Assembly (NCBI GenBank): GCA_963733395.1
Contig: CAVTCZ010000021.1
Coordinates: forward strand, 186,001-250,000
DNA length: 64,000 bases
Direction of reading: 5' to 3'
DNA from: JADKAV01 sp963733395
GTDB lineage: Bacteria; Actinomycetota; Actinomycetes; S36-B12; UBA10799
Shown here: positions 56,212-64,000 of the stretch, in pieces
How positions within the stretch are numbered: the stretch's first letter is position 1
Layout: every line of letters starts with the position of its first letter
Program-made: the position numbers and the translations under genes
Notes under the pieces: model-generated
Seen by the model: only the letters and a program-made list of their open reading frames with translations
Database searches by the model: none
What the model was told of the DNA's origin: nothing

Positions 56212-57576
56212 ATGACAGCTTCGGATTCGCTCACCTCGCTCGCCGACGATCTGCCCGGCAGGGTGGTTCTGCCCAGCGACCCCTCGTGGGACGAAGTCCG
56301 GACACCGTGGAACCTGGCGGTCGACCAACAGCCGGCGGCCGTCGTGCTCCCGCGGACCGCGCAGGATGTGGCTGCCGCCGTCATGGCGGCCCGAAGTCGC
56401 GGCCTGCGGGTGGCTGCTCAGGGAACCGGACACAATGCGGCGCCCCTCAACTCCCACGGGGGTCTCGCGGACAGCCTGCTACTCAACATGTCGCACATGC
56501 GCGGGGTGAGGGTGGACCCGCAGGCGCGAATCGCCCGCGCCGAAGCCGGCGTGCTCTGGGGCGAGCTGACGGCCGCTGCCGCGGCCCACGGCCTTGCGGC
56601 GTTGGCCGGTTCGTCCGCGGATGTCGGCGTGGTCGGTTACACCCTCGGCGGCGGGATGAGCTGGATGGCACGAGCCCGCGGACTGGCCGCCAACCAGGTC
56701 ACGGCCGTGGAGGTGGTCACCGCTGACGGGAGCCAGCGACGCGTCGACGCCACCCATGAACCGGACTTGTTCTGGGCCCTGCGCGGTGGTGGCGGCAACC
56801 TCGGCGTGGTGACGGCCATCGAGTTCCGGCTCTTCGCAGTGACCGACATCTTCGCCGGCGCCCTGTTCTGGCCCGTGGAGCGGGCAGCGGACGTGTTGCA
56901 GGCCTGGCACACCTGGGTGGACGGGGTGCCGGAGTCGGTGACGTCCGTGGCCCGGGTGTTCCATTTCCCGCCGATGCCGGAGTTGCCAGAGCCGCTGCAG
57001 GGCAACTCCTTCGTGGTCGTGGAGGCCGCGATGCTGCTGGACGACGCCGCCGCCGCCGATCTGCTCGCCGGCCTGCGCGACCTCGGTCCCGCGATGGATA
57101 CTTTCGCCCGGATCCCGATGACGGACCTGGCGCTGCTGCACATGGATCCCCCGGGGCCGGTACCGGGCGTTGGCGAGGGCTGTCTGCTGGCGGATCTCGA
57201 TGAGCAGACCATCACGGAGTTCGCGCGGGTCGCTGTGGCCGAGCCACTGCTGCTTTCCTGTGAGCTCCGGCACCTCGGCGGGGCCGTGGCACCGGGTCGC
57301 GTGGAAGGCGGCGCCGTGTCCGGGCTGGATGCAGGCTTCCTGCTCTTCACCGTGGGCATCGCGCCAGGCCCGGAGGCGGCCGCCGCCGTGTCGCAAGCCG
57401 TGCAGCGGGTGCACGCCACCGTGGACCGCGTCCGCGCGCCGCGCACCTTCAGCAACTTCCGGGAGTCGGCCACGGATCCGGAGTCGCTCTACGGAGGCTC
57501 GCTGGAACGGCTGCGTGCCGTGCGGGACCGCTACGACCCGGACGGACTCATGCGCGCGCACCAGCCTCTCGGCTGA
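56212..57576 (+). CDS. berberine-bridge-type FAD-linked oxidase
   Basis: 454 residues of the FAD_binding_4/BBE family. AVVLPRTAQDVAAAVMAARS opens the FAD domain; GTGHNAAPL holds the His that commonly links FAD covalently; GYTLGGGMSWMAR and GGGGNLGVVTAIEFRLF are the other FAD-binding loops; the BBE end is YGGSLERLRAVRDRYDPDG. Such enzymes oxidise sugars or alkaloid-like substrates with O2. ATG 56212 follows GGAGGGG; the 78-residue upstream extension is not used. Confidence 0.9.
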   Translation: MTASDSLTSLADDLPGRVVLPSDPSWDEVRTPWNLAVDQQPAAVVLPRTAQDVAAAVMAARSRGLRVAAQGTGHNAAPLNSHGGLADSLLLNMSHMRGVRVDPQARIARAEAGVLWGELTAAAAAHGLAALAGSSADVGVVGYTLGGGMSWMARARGLAANQVTAVEVVTADGSQRRVDATHEPDLFWALRGGGGNLGVVTAIEFRLFAVTDIFAGALFWPVERAADVLQAWHTWVDGVPESVTSVARVFHFPPMPELPEPLQGNSFVVVEAAMLLDDAAAADLLAGLRDLGPAMDTFARIPMTDLALLHMDPPGPVPGVGEGCLLADLDEQTITEFARVAVAEPLLLSCELRHLGGAVAPGRVEGGAVSGLDAGFLLFTVGIAPGPEAAAAVSQAVQRVHATVDRVRAPRTFSNFRESATDPESLYGGSLERLRAVRDRYDPDGLMRAHQPLG

Positions 57577-57773
57577 GGCGTCGCCGGGAGACGCGGGCGC
57601 CCACGTTTGCGACGACATGAGGGAACGGGATCACGGACGAAGCACCAGCGTGGGTCGGCGCGCGGCAACGTCCACGATGGCGCTGGCGATGATGATCCCG
57701 GCCAGGATGAGGGAGAAGGCGACGTCCGGCATGGTGCCGGTGACAGCCGAGACCGACGTCCCGAACTGATCGT
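57577..57773. other. gap with a decayed membrane-protein end
   Basis: A minus-strand frame (57631-57770) ends with a helix-like SLILAGIIIASAIVDVAARR and a stop, resembling a permease C-terminus, but no upstream gene remains. Weakly supported. Confidence 0.3.
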
Positions 57774-57893
57774 GACAAGCCAGTTGCACGTCAGGCACAA
57801 AGATGGGCCGCCCCGCGGTCTTTGTGACCAGACGACAAGCCAGTTGCACGTCAGGCACAAAGATGGGCCGCCCCCGGTCCTTGTGACCACACG
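57774..57893. repeat. two 60-base tandem units with hairpins
   Basis: GACAAGCCAGTTGCACGTCA begins at 57774 and again at 57834, period 60. Each unit contains CACAAAGA...TCTTTGTG (slightly decayed in unit 2), so each can fold. The region lies between the FAD oxidase and the DUF2252 gene. Confidence 0.8.
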
Positions 57894-58148
57894 ACAACTG
57901 GGCATCGGAGTGCAGCGGTGGGGCGGTCGGGTGCTGCCCTAGGAGGTGCTGATCCGGCGGACGTCGGCCTGAGCCTTCGGCGCAGCGGCAGCGACGCGAC
58001 GGGCACCTGTGCAGGCTCCGGTTCCAGATGGCGCGGCAGCCCTTGGGACGACCGTTGCGCCGGTCAGGAATCGCGTGCCAGCCGACGCCACCGGTAGCCT
58101 CCGGTCCTCGATGGTGATTGCATGATCAGCACACAACAGGAGGTTGCC

Positions 58149-59565
58149 GTGGCTGAAACGCTGTGGATGAAGGATGGGAAGTTCCCCGACGGCTACCGCA
58201 CGGTGGAAGAGCGCAAGGCCGCGGGGAAGGAAGCACGCAACCAGGTCCCCAGATCCAGCCACTCGCAGTGGTCGGCCGGACCGGACCGGCGCGATCCGGT
58301 GACTCTGTTGGAGGAGCAGAACGCCGACCGGGTCGACTGGCTGGTCCCGATCCGGCACGCGCGGATGCGGGTTTCGCCGTTCACGTTCTACCGCGGCACG
58401 GCGAGGATCATGGCCTCCGATCTTGCGGGTTCACCGGTGAGCGGGCAGCACGTGCAGTTGGGCGGGGATGCGCACCTGTCCAACTTCGGCGCCTACGCGT
58501 CGAGCGAGCGGAACCTCGTGTTCGACGCCAATGACTTCGACGAGACACTGCCTGGTCCCTGGGAGTGGGATCTGAAACGACTGGCGACGAGCTTCGTGGT
58601 CGCCGCTCAGCACCTGGGCTTCCGACGGGCGCAGCAACGCGAGGCCGCCGAGATGTCGGTCAAGGCCTATCGGCATGCGATGCACAAGCATGCGAGCGCG
58701 GGCTACCTGGACATCTGGTACGACTACCTGACCCCTGAGGCGATCGCCGACTCCGGTGACATGGAGCCCGCTGAGTTGCGCAAGCGGCTGGCACGTTTCG
58801 AGCGCAAGGCCAGGTCGCGCACCAGTCTGCAGGCCATGGAGAAGCTGACCGAGGTCGTGGACGGCAAACTGCAGATCCGCAGCGACCCGCCCCTGCTGGT
58901 GCCGCTGCGGGAACTCGCCGGACGAGTACGACCCCGCGGTGATGGAAGACGTGATCCGGCGGGGGATCGAGGACTACAAGGCGACACTGCCCGACGATCG
59001 CCGGCAACTGCTGGACCGCTTCATCGCCGTGGACATCGCCGTCAAGGTGGTCGGGGTCGGCAGTGTCGGCACCCGCTGCCTGATCATCCTGTTCGTCGGC
59101 AGAGATGGACAGGATCCGCTGTTCCTGCAGGTGAAGGAGGCCGGACCGTCGGTGCTGGCCGAGTTCCTGCAGCCCAGCGAGTACGACAACCAGGGCCGGC
59201 GTGTGGTGGAGGGCCAGCGACTCGTCCAGGCGCAGTCGGACATCTTCCTGGGGTGGACGGAGGGCCGTGAAGGCCGGCAGTTCTACGTCCGCCAGTTGCG
59301 CGACTGGAAGGGCTCCGTCGAGGTCGAGGGCGCGACCCCCGAGCAGTTGTCCTTCTACGCGACGTTGTGCGGCAGGACACTCGCGCGGGGTCATGCCCGC
59401 TCAGGAGACCCGATCGAGATCTCGGCGTACGCCGGCCAGAGCTCTACGCTGGACCGGGCGATCACCGACTTCGCCGTGGCCTACTCCGCACAGAACCAGA
59501 AGGACTACGAGGCGTTCCTTGCGGCCATCGACAGCGGCAGGCTCCCGGTCAGCGACGTGTTCTGA
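58149..59565 (+). CDS. DUF2252 family protein, one frameshift
   Basis: About 470 residues. RMRVSPFTFYRGTARIMASD, GDAHLSNFGAYASSERNLVFDAND, DFDETLPGPWEWDLKRLA are the DUF2252 signatures, related to kinases of the APH/HipA type (GDAHLSNFG, DFDE). After LVPLRELAG the frame shifts near 58920, continuing VIRRGIEDYKATLPDDRRQL to YEAFLAAIDSGRL. AGGAGG before GTG 58149 fixes that start over ATG 58122. Catalytic role not shown. Confidence 0.88.
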
Positions 59566-59695
59566 GGCCGGATGAACTCGACGCCATGGTCGAACGGATC
59601 GGACTGATGCTGGTCATAGCGGCTCTTGCCCGAGTCGGCGCTGGTCGGCCCCCTCGTGCGACCGTGGGTGCTGAATCCCCGGAGGAGGCACACCC

Positions 59696-60370
59696 GTGAC
59701 CGAATCGGACGGCCGAGCCGAGAGTCCGGTCCGCGGCGAGAGTCGCTGGCCCATGGCGTTGGCGGTCATGAGCGTCGGCGTTCTGCATGCACTGCTGCCC
59801 GACGATTTCCGGGCGTCGCCGCAGTTGTTCTACCTCTACCCGAGCATCTTGCTGATCTTCCTCGTGGTGCTGGTCGTCGGCGACCCGGGCCGGATCGACC
59901 GCGACCGCCGATGGTTACGCGTCACGTCGGGGTGCCTGGTCGCCTTCATGACCTTCGTCACGGCTGCCATGACTGCCCGCCTGGTCGTCGGCATCCTGAC
60001 GAACGCGCAGTTCGACAGCGCCTCCCAACTCCTGACGATCGGGGGGATCGTGTGGATCACCAACGTGATCGTCTTCGCACTCTGGTACTGGGACATCGAC
60101 GCCGGGGGGCCGGCGGCGCGGGCGATCGGCAGAACTGATGTCCGGGCGTCGTTCGTCTTCCCCGAATCGTCGGTGCCCGAACGCGTCGCACCCGGTTGGT
60201 ATCCGCATTTCGTCGACTACCTGGCGGTGTCGTTCAACACCGCCTTGGCGTTCAGCCCGACCGATGTGTCAGCGATCCGGCGCTGGGCCAAGTTCCTCAT
60301 GATCTTGCAGTCGCTCATCTCACTGGCGCTGGCTGCCCTGGTCCTGGCGCGGGCCATCAACATCCTGTGA
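59696..60370 (+). CDS. conserved multi-pass membrane protein
   Basis: 224 residues with five or six helices. HFVDYLAVSFNTALAFSPTD and AKFLMILQSLISLALAALVLARAINIL recall the actinobacterial two-pore channel-like or DUF1345-like group with a potassium-channel-type pore region, but no selectivity filter is present. GTG 59696 has GGAGGAGG upstream. No partner gene. Function unknown. Confidence 0.7.
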   Translation: MTESDGRAESPVRGESRWPMALAVMSVGVLHALLPDDFRASPQLFYLYPSILLIFLVVLVVGDPGRIDRDRRWLRVTSGCLVAFMTFVTAAMTARLVVGILTNAQFDSASQLLTIGGIVWITNVIVFALWYWDIDAGGPAARAIGRTDVRASFVFPESSVPERVAPGWYPHFVDYLAVSFNTALAFSPTDVSAIRRWAKFLMILQSLISLALAALVLARAINIL

Positions 60371-60579
60371 GACGTGGACAGGTGGTTCTGCTGCCACCCG
60401 CCCGGCGACTACCGGCGCCACCGCGCAACCCGGGGAGAAACGACACCGATGGGCGCGATCAGCGCCGAGCCGTGACCGCAACCCTGCTGGCGTCGGGTTC
60501 GCAGTCGGTCGATCGCCGTTTGCTCACGCTTCGGATTCCCGCGGGGAGTCAGTGCGGGTCGGGGTGGCTGGTGGCAGGA

Positions 60580-60704
60580 CGCGAGTGTTGCACCGTTGCT
60601 GCTCCCCGGGCGCGAGTGTTACATCGTTGCTGGTTTTCGGGGTGCGAAACCGACAACCGCGCAACAGTCGCGGTGCGCGGGCGACAACCGCGCAACAGTC
60701 GCGG
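60580..60704. repeat. second tandem-unit palindrome
   Basis: The left arm has two units GCGAGTGTTGCACCGTTGCT and GCGAGTGTTACATCGTTGCT; the right arm has two inverted units ACAACCGCGCAACAGTCGCG. The arms are nearly complementary over 55 bases. Same family as 6813-6938. Lies between convergent genes (60370 and 60858) in a 490-base gap that has no gene. Confidence 0.75.
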
Positions 60705-60857
60705 TCCGCGGAGCCGTCCGCCGGCGCGCAGCGCCGGTGGGGCGCACCTACGGTGACCCGCCGAGCAGTTGTGGACGTCAGTCGCACCACCCGGCGATCC
60801 CAACTCCCGGCGACTCCCCGCTGAGATCCGAGGATCCAGTTCAGTCGCGGCTCCGCA

Positions 60858-61673
60858 TCACCCGATGTCCCGCCGGAACGTGGTCAGCCGTCCGATCACG
60901 GTGAAGACCACGGCGTAGCCCAGCAACACGAGGATGCCCTGCCACGGCACCAGCAACTCGGCCAGGCCGGAACTGACGTACAGGCTGGACCCGGCGATCG
61001 CCTCCCCGGCGGCTCCGGGCAGGAACTTGGAGATCATCTCGGTTGGCTCGAACTGCGCAAGCAGCAGGCGCAGCAGCGGTTCCACGAACTGCGTGAACAC
61101 CAGCAGCACCACGATCGCCGCCACCTGATTCGTTAGCACCGAGCCGAACCCGACCCCGACCAGGGACCAGATGATCAGTGCCACCACGGACATCGCGATG
61201 GTGCGCTGCATCTGCGGGTCGCTGAGGAACGTCGGCTCCCCCAACGCAGCCAGCGTCGCCGCGCCGCCGAGCACCGTGCCCAGCACCCCAGCCAGGGCGA
61301 CGACGACGGCGAACGGCAGCACCGCGGGCAGTTTGCTGCCGAGCACCAGGGTGCGGCGGGGCTCGGCCAGCAACGTCGGCGTGATCGTGCGGTGACGGAA
61401 CTCGGTGGTCACGACCATGGCCCCCAGCACCGCCGGGAAGATGTAGCCCAGCGCAACGGCCAGCGTGTACACCGAGGACGCCGCGGACTGCGGGTCGAGG
61501 ACCATCGGGTCGGAAGTGACGGAACCCTCCTCTGCGGCCCGCATGCTGAACACGAAGGAGGCCGCCATGATCGCGGCCATGACCAGCATGTAGCCGAACA
61601 TCACCAGGGCATTGATCCACCAAGCGCGGGTGGTGGTGATCTTGCGTATCTCCGTGCGCAGCGCGGCGATCAT
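60858..61673 (-). CDS. ABC-2 family permease
   Basis: 271 residues, six helices, ABC-2 layout with the conserved VTTEFRHRTITPTLLAEPRRT on the first cytoplasmic loop. ATG 61673 overlaps the stop of the ATPase gene (ATGA); the two form an exporter. Substrate unknown. Confidence 0.88.
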   Translation of the reverse strand: MIAALRTEIRKITTTRAWWINALVMFGYMLVMAAIMAASFVFSMRAAEEGSVTSDPMVLDPQSAASSVYTLAVALGYIFPAVLGAMVVTTEFRHRTITPTLLAEPRRTLVLGSKLPAVLPFAVVVALAGVLGTVLGGAATLAALGEPTFLSDPQMQRTIAMSVVALIIWSLVGVGFGSVLTNQVAAIVVLLVFTQFVEPLLRLLLAQFEPTEMISKFLPGAAGEAIAGSSLYVSSGLAELLVPWQGILVLLGYAVVFTVIGRLTTFRRDIG

Positions 61674-62632
61674 CGGCTCACCCCCGGTTGTGCGGCCGGA
61701 CTCGTCAACTGGAAGAACAGCGCCTCCAGGCTCGTGCCCGCCGGGGACAGCTCATGCAGTTGCAGGCCGTTCCTGAACGCCGCGGCGCCGACCTCGGCCG
61801 GGTGGTGGTCGTAGATCACGGCCACCCCGGTGGCGTCGAACTGCGTGGTCGGCGCCCAGCCGGACTCTGCCACCAATCGGGCCAGCCCCTCGGCATCCGG
61901 GGAGACGACCCGCACTGCCGGCCGGGCCAGCGCCTCGAGCTCCGACAAGGAGGATGCGTGGACCAAGCGGCCTCTGGCGATGATGACCACGTCGTCGACG
62001 GTCTGCTCCACCTCGGACAGCACGTGCGAGGACAGCAGGACCGTGCGGCCCTGGCCGGCCAGGTACCGCAGGAACTCGCGCAGCCACGCGATGCCCTCAG
62101 GATCCAGACCGTTCGCCGGTTCGTCCAGCAGCAGGACCTGCGGGTCGCCGAGCAGAGTCGCTGCCAGGGCCAGGCGCTGGCGCATCCCTGTCGAGAAGCC
62201 GCCCACCCGTCGGTCGGCCGCCTCGGTCAGGCCCACCATCTCCAGCACCTCGTCGCAACGCGCGTCTGGCACGCCCACCTCCGGGGCGTAGACGCGCAGG
62301 TGGTCGCGCGCCGAACGACCTGGATGGAAACTGGCGGCCTCCAGGGCAGCGCCGACGTGATGTGCCGGCTGCGGACGCTGCCCGTACTGGATCCCGCCGA
62401 TCGTGACCGAGCCGGCGTCCGGCGTGGCCAAGCCGAGCAACAGCCGCAGCGTGGTGGTCTTGCCTGCCCCGTTGGGCCCGAGGAAGCCGGTGACCCGACC
62501 GGGCGCGACCGTGAACGTCAAGTCGTCGACGGCCGTGAGCGAACCGAACCGCTTCGTCAGCCCGCTGACGGCCACCACCCCGTCGGCGGGCTCGAAGCGT
62601 GACCCGGCCGGGACGACGGGGGTGGCGCTCAT
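61670..62632 (-). CDS. ABC transporter ATP-binding subunit
   Basis: About 320 residues with Walker A GPNGAGKTTT, signature FSTGMRQRLALA, Walker B VLLLDEPANGLDPEG and LSSHVLSEVEQ. The N-terminus has an extra SRFEPADGVVAVSGLTKRFG. The C-terminal extension is the usual exporter type. ATG 62632 begins the protein. Partner: permease at 60858. Confidence 0.94.
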   Translation of the reverse strand: MSATPVVPAGSRFEPADGVVAVSGLTKRFGSLTAVDDLTFTVAPGRVTGFLGPNGAGKTTTLRLLLGLATPDAGSVTIGGIQYGQRPQPAHHVGAALEAASFHPGRSARDHLRVYAPEVGVPDARCDEVLEMVGLTEAADRRVGGFSTGMRQRLALAATLLGDPQVLLLDEPANGLDPEGIAWLREFLRYLAGQGRTVLLSSHVLSEVEQTVDDVVIIARGRLVHASSLSELEALARPAVRVVSPDAEGLARLVAESGWAPTTQFDATGVAVIYDHHPAEVGAAAFRNGLQLHELSPAGTSLEALFFQLTSPAAQPGVSR

Positions 62633-62724
62633 GGTCCCAGTCTTCCATCGGCGATCGGCGGGCCATTCGTGGCGTACCCGGCCATCCCGACGGTGAGCCG
62701 GGTCAACCAACTGGTGCACGAGAC

Positions 62725-63177
62725 TTAAGCGCCCGCTGACTCCACCATCGTCTTGAAGTTGGCGAGCAGGGTCTCGAGGAAGCCTTCGTGGCTCTTCGCC
62801 ATCCAGGCCTCCAAGGTCTTGCCCACCGCCGGTGCCTTCATATGCCATTCGCCCTGCCCGGTCATCTTCGTGCCTGCGTCCACAGACTCGAACGTGAACA
62901 CCCAGACTGGCTTCTCGGGACCGAATACCACCTGGGCGACGATCCGCTCGGGGCGGACGACCTCGGTGTATTCGATGCGCCCTTCGAAGTGGACCCCAAG
63001 GCCGTGGGTCCAGATGCTGGCCTTCGTCCCGACACCGTCAGGCATCAGTTCGACATCTCTGAGCGCCACTTCCGGCGAGCAGGGCCAGAACTTCCCGACA
63101 TCCAGCGCGAGGTCGAACACCTTCTCGACCGGGGCGTTGATGGTGATACTTCGCGTCAGTGTTGCCATTGCATTCAT
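62725..63177 (-). CDS. SRPBCC-fold (START/Bet v1-like) protein
   Basis: 150 residues. SITINAPVEKVFDLALDVGKF opens the fold, and RDVELMPDGVGTKASIWTHG, TKMTGQGEWHM and the long C-terminal helix follow. A hydrophobic ligand pocket is expected; ligand unknown. GGAGGGGG lies just before ATG 63177, which makes the in-frame ATG 63168 the better-spaced start. Confidence 0.85.
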   Translation of the reverse strand: MNAMATLTRSITINAPVEKVFDLALDVGKFWPCSPEVALRDVELMPDGVGTKASIWTHGLGVHFEGRIEYTEVVRPERIVAQVVFGPEKPVWVFTFESVDAGTKMTGQGEWHMKAPAVGKTLEAWMAKSHEGFLETLLANFKTMVESAGA

Positions 63178-63340
63178 CCCCCTCCGGAATCCGACCGAAG
63201 TGCCGGATCCACCACTTCCATTCTAGTTCCGGGTCGGCCCCTCGCAGGCCCGCTGAGAGTCATATCCGGGGCTCGTCCCCAGGTGTCTGCTTGACGTGCC
63301 CGTTGCGCCCACTGCGCGCTCGACGGACGTTACTTCCGGG

Positions 63341-64000
63341 TCACCGAGCCGGCGTGGAAGGTTGGGCCAGGGTGAGATCCACGGCGAGGCCCCACATCGA
63401 GGTCGCGCGATGCTCGGTCACGTCGAAGCCGGCGCGTTCGATGCTCGCCGGCCCGTCGATGGGTCGGCAGTCGACGAAAGTCGGCATGTGTTCGTGCGAC
63501 CAGGCGTAGGCCTTCTCCATCAGCGGTCGGCCGCCATGTGACGACATGCTCGCGACGCACAACCGCCCACCGGGCTTGAGCACGCGGCGGATCTCTGCGA
63601 GCACCACCGGCATCTGCACGTCGTCGAACAGTTCCAGCGTGAAACTCATGAAGACGCCATCGAACGAGCCGCTCGGATACGGCGACTGGGAGATGTCACC
63701 TCGCAGCAACTCGACCCGGTCCGTGAGTCCATGGTCCGCGACCCGACGGCGTGTTTCCTCGACCATGCCGTCGGAGGTGTCGATCCCGCAGACCCGTCCA
63801 TCCGGCCCCACCAGTTCGGCCAGCACGACGAGCACCTGGCCGGTGCCGAACCCGGGCTCGAGCAGGTGCTCGCCCGGCTGCGGTTTCAGGAGTCCTTCGA
63901 CTGCTTCCTTGACGAAGCGCCGCTCGCTGTCGTCGGACAACCACGCGTAGACGTGGCTGAGTCGGTCGTAGCTGTGCCGCGCTCGTTCCGCTTGGTCTTC
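63341..64000 (-). CDS. SAM-dependent methyltransferase, 5' end outside the window
   Basis: Class I methyltransferase (UbiE-like). LLEPGFGTGQVLVVLAELVG is motif I, GIDTSDGMVEETR follows, and GSFDGVFMSFTLELFDD with EIRRVLKPGGRLCVASM the post-I/II motifs. The minus-strand frame continues open to base 64000 (SYDRLSHVYAWLSDDSER), so the start lies beyond the window. Substrate unknown. 63178-63340 carries only intergenic sequence. Confidence 0.88.
   Translation of the reverse strand, partial: EDQAERARHSYDRLSHVYAWLSDDSERRFVKEAVEGLLKPQPGEHLLEPGFGTGQVLVVLAELVGPDGRVCGIDTSDGMVEETRRRVADHGLTDRVELLRGDISQSPYPSGSFDGVFMSFTLELFDDVQMPVVLAEIRRVLKPGGRLCVASMSSHGGRPLMEKAYAWSHEHMPTFVDCRPIDGPASIERAGFDVTEHRATSMWGLAVDLTLAQPSTPAR

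Noticed and set aside
57774..57893. CRISPR-like array
   Set aside because: Only two units, period 60 with no unique spacers; a simple tandem repeat.

Overview
High-GC actinobacterial chromosome segment. The assignment rests on the GC-rich codon use, the actinobacterial protein families (TAP-like hydrolases, DUF2207, DUF2252, DUF6325, App1) and eight starts that each sit exactly six bases after a TANNNT-like -10 box, the leaderless arrangement common in Actinomycetota. The genus cannot be named from the sequence. Many genes (about 20) read correctly only if one or more single-base indels are allowed. The window is therefore probably an uncultured-lineage or long-read assembly with residual indels, and most split genes below are described as single genes with frameshifts rather than as real pseudogenes.

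Layout. 0.2-14.5 kb is a housekeeping and secreted-enzyme region: penicillin-acylase-type Ntn hydrolase, DUF2207 membrane protein divergent from LemA plus a GH13 amylase, exonuclease III, a secreted metalloprotease, App1 phosphatase with a GNAT enzyme, an acyl-CoA synthetase, and an ArsB/NhaD-type permease with a CBS protein. 14.7-18 kb holds an enolase remnant, two tRNA-Ser genes, and a flavin-dependent redox cluster (flavin reductase-like membrane protein, FMN-binding protein, ApbE). 18-29.5 kb carries hydrolases, a hotdog protein, a terpene-cyclase-like protein, a lytic transglycosylase, a PstS-like protein, an ABC exporter, a carotenoid oxygenase and a fasciclin protein. 30.2-36 kb is a near-perfect 2.86-kb tandem duplication covering an MFS efflux pump, its TetR regulator, a SHOCT protein and the end of a DUF6325 gene. 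36.5-39.9 kb has a sulfatase, a membrane protein and a Fic protein.

40.3-54.8 kb looks like a genomic island. It begins at an intact tRNA-Arg(ACG) and ends at a 47-base copy of the 3' half of that tRNA. Inside are an AbrB/PIN toxin-antitoxin pair, a truncated tyrosine integrase, decayed secreted-protein genes, and a complete nine-gene V/A-type ATPase operon with a universal stress protein gene as its last cistron. The gene order G-C-I-K-F-E-A-B-D-usp differs from the classical V/A-ATPase operons, and nearly all junctions are short stop/start overlaps.

54.8-64 kb returns to chromosomal genes: SnoaL-like protein, berberine-bridge-type FAD oxidase, DUF2252 protein, membrane protein, a second ABC exporter, a SRPBCC protein and a methyltransferase cut by the window end. 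Several intergenic regions contain long palindromes built from tandem short units, mostly between convergent or tail-to-head genes, where they could serve as terminators.
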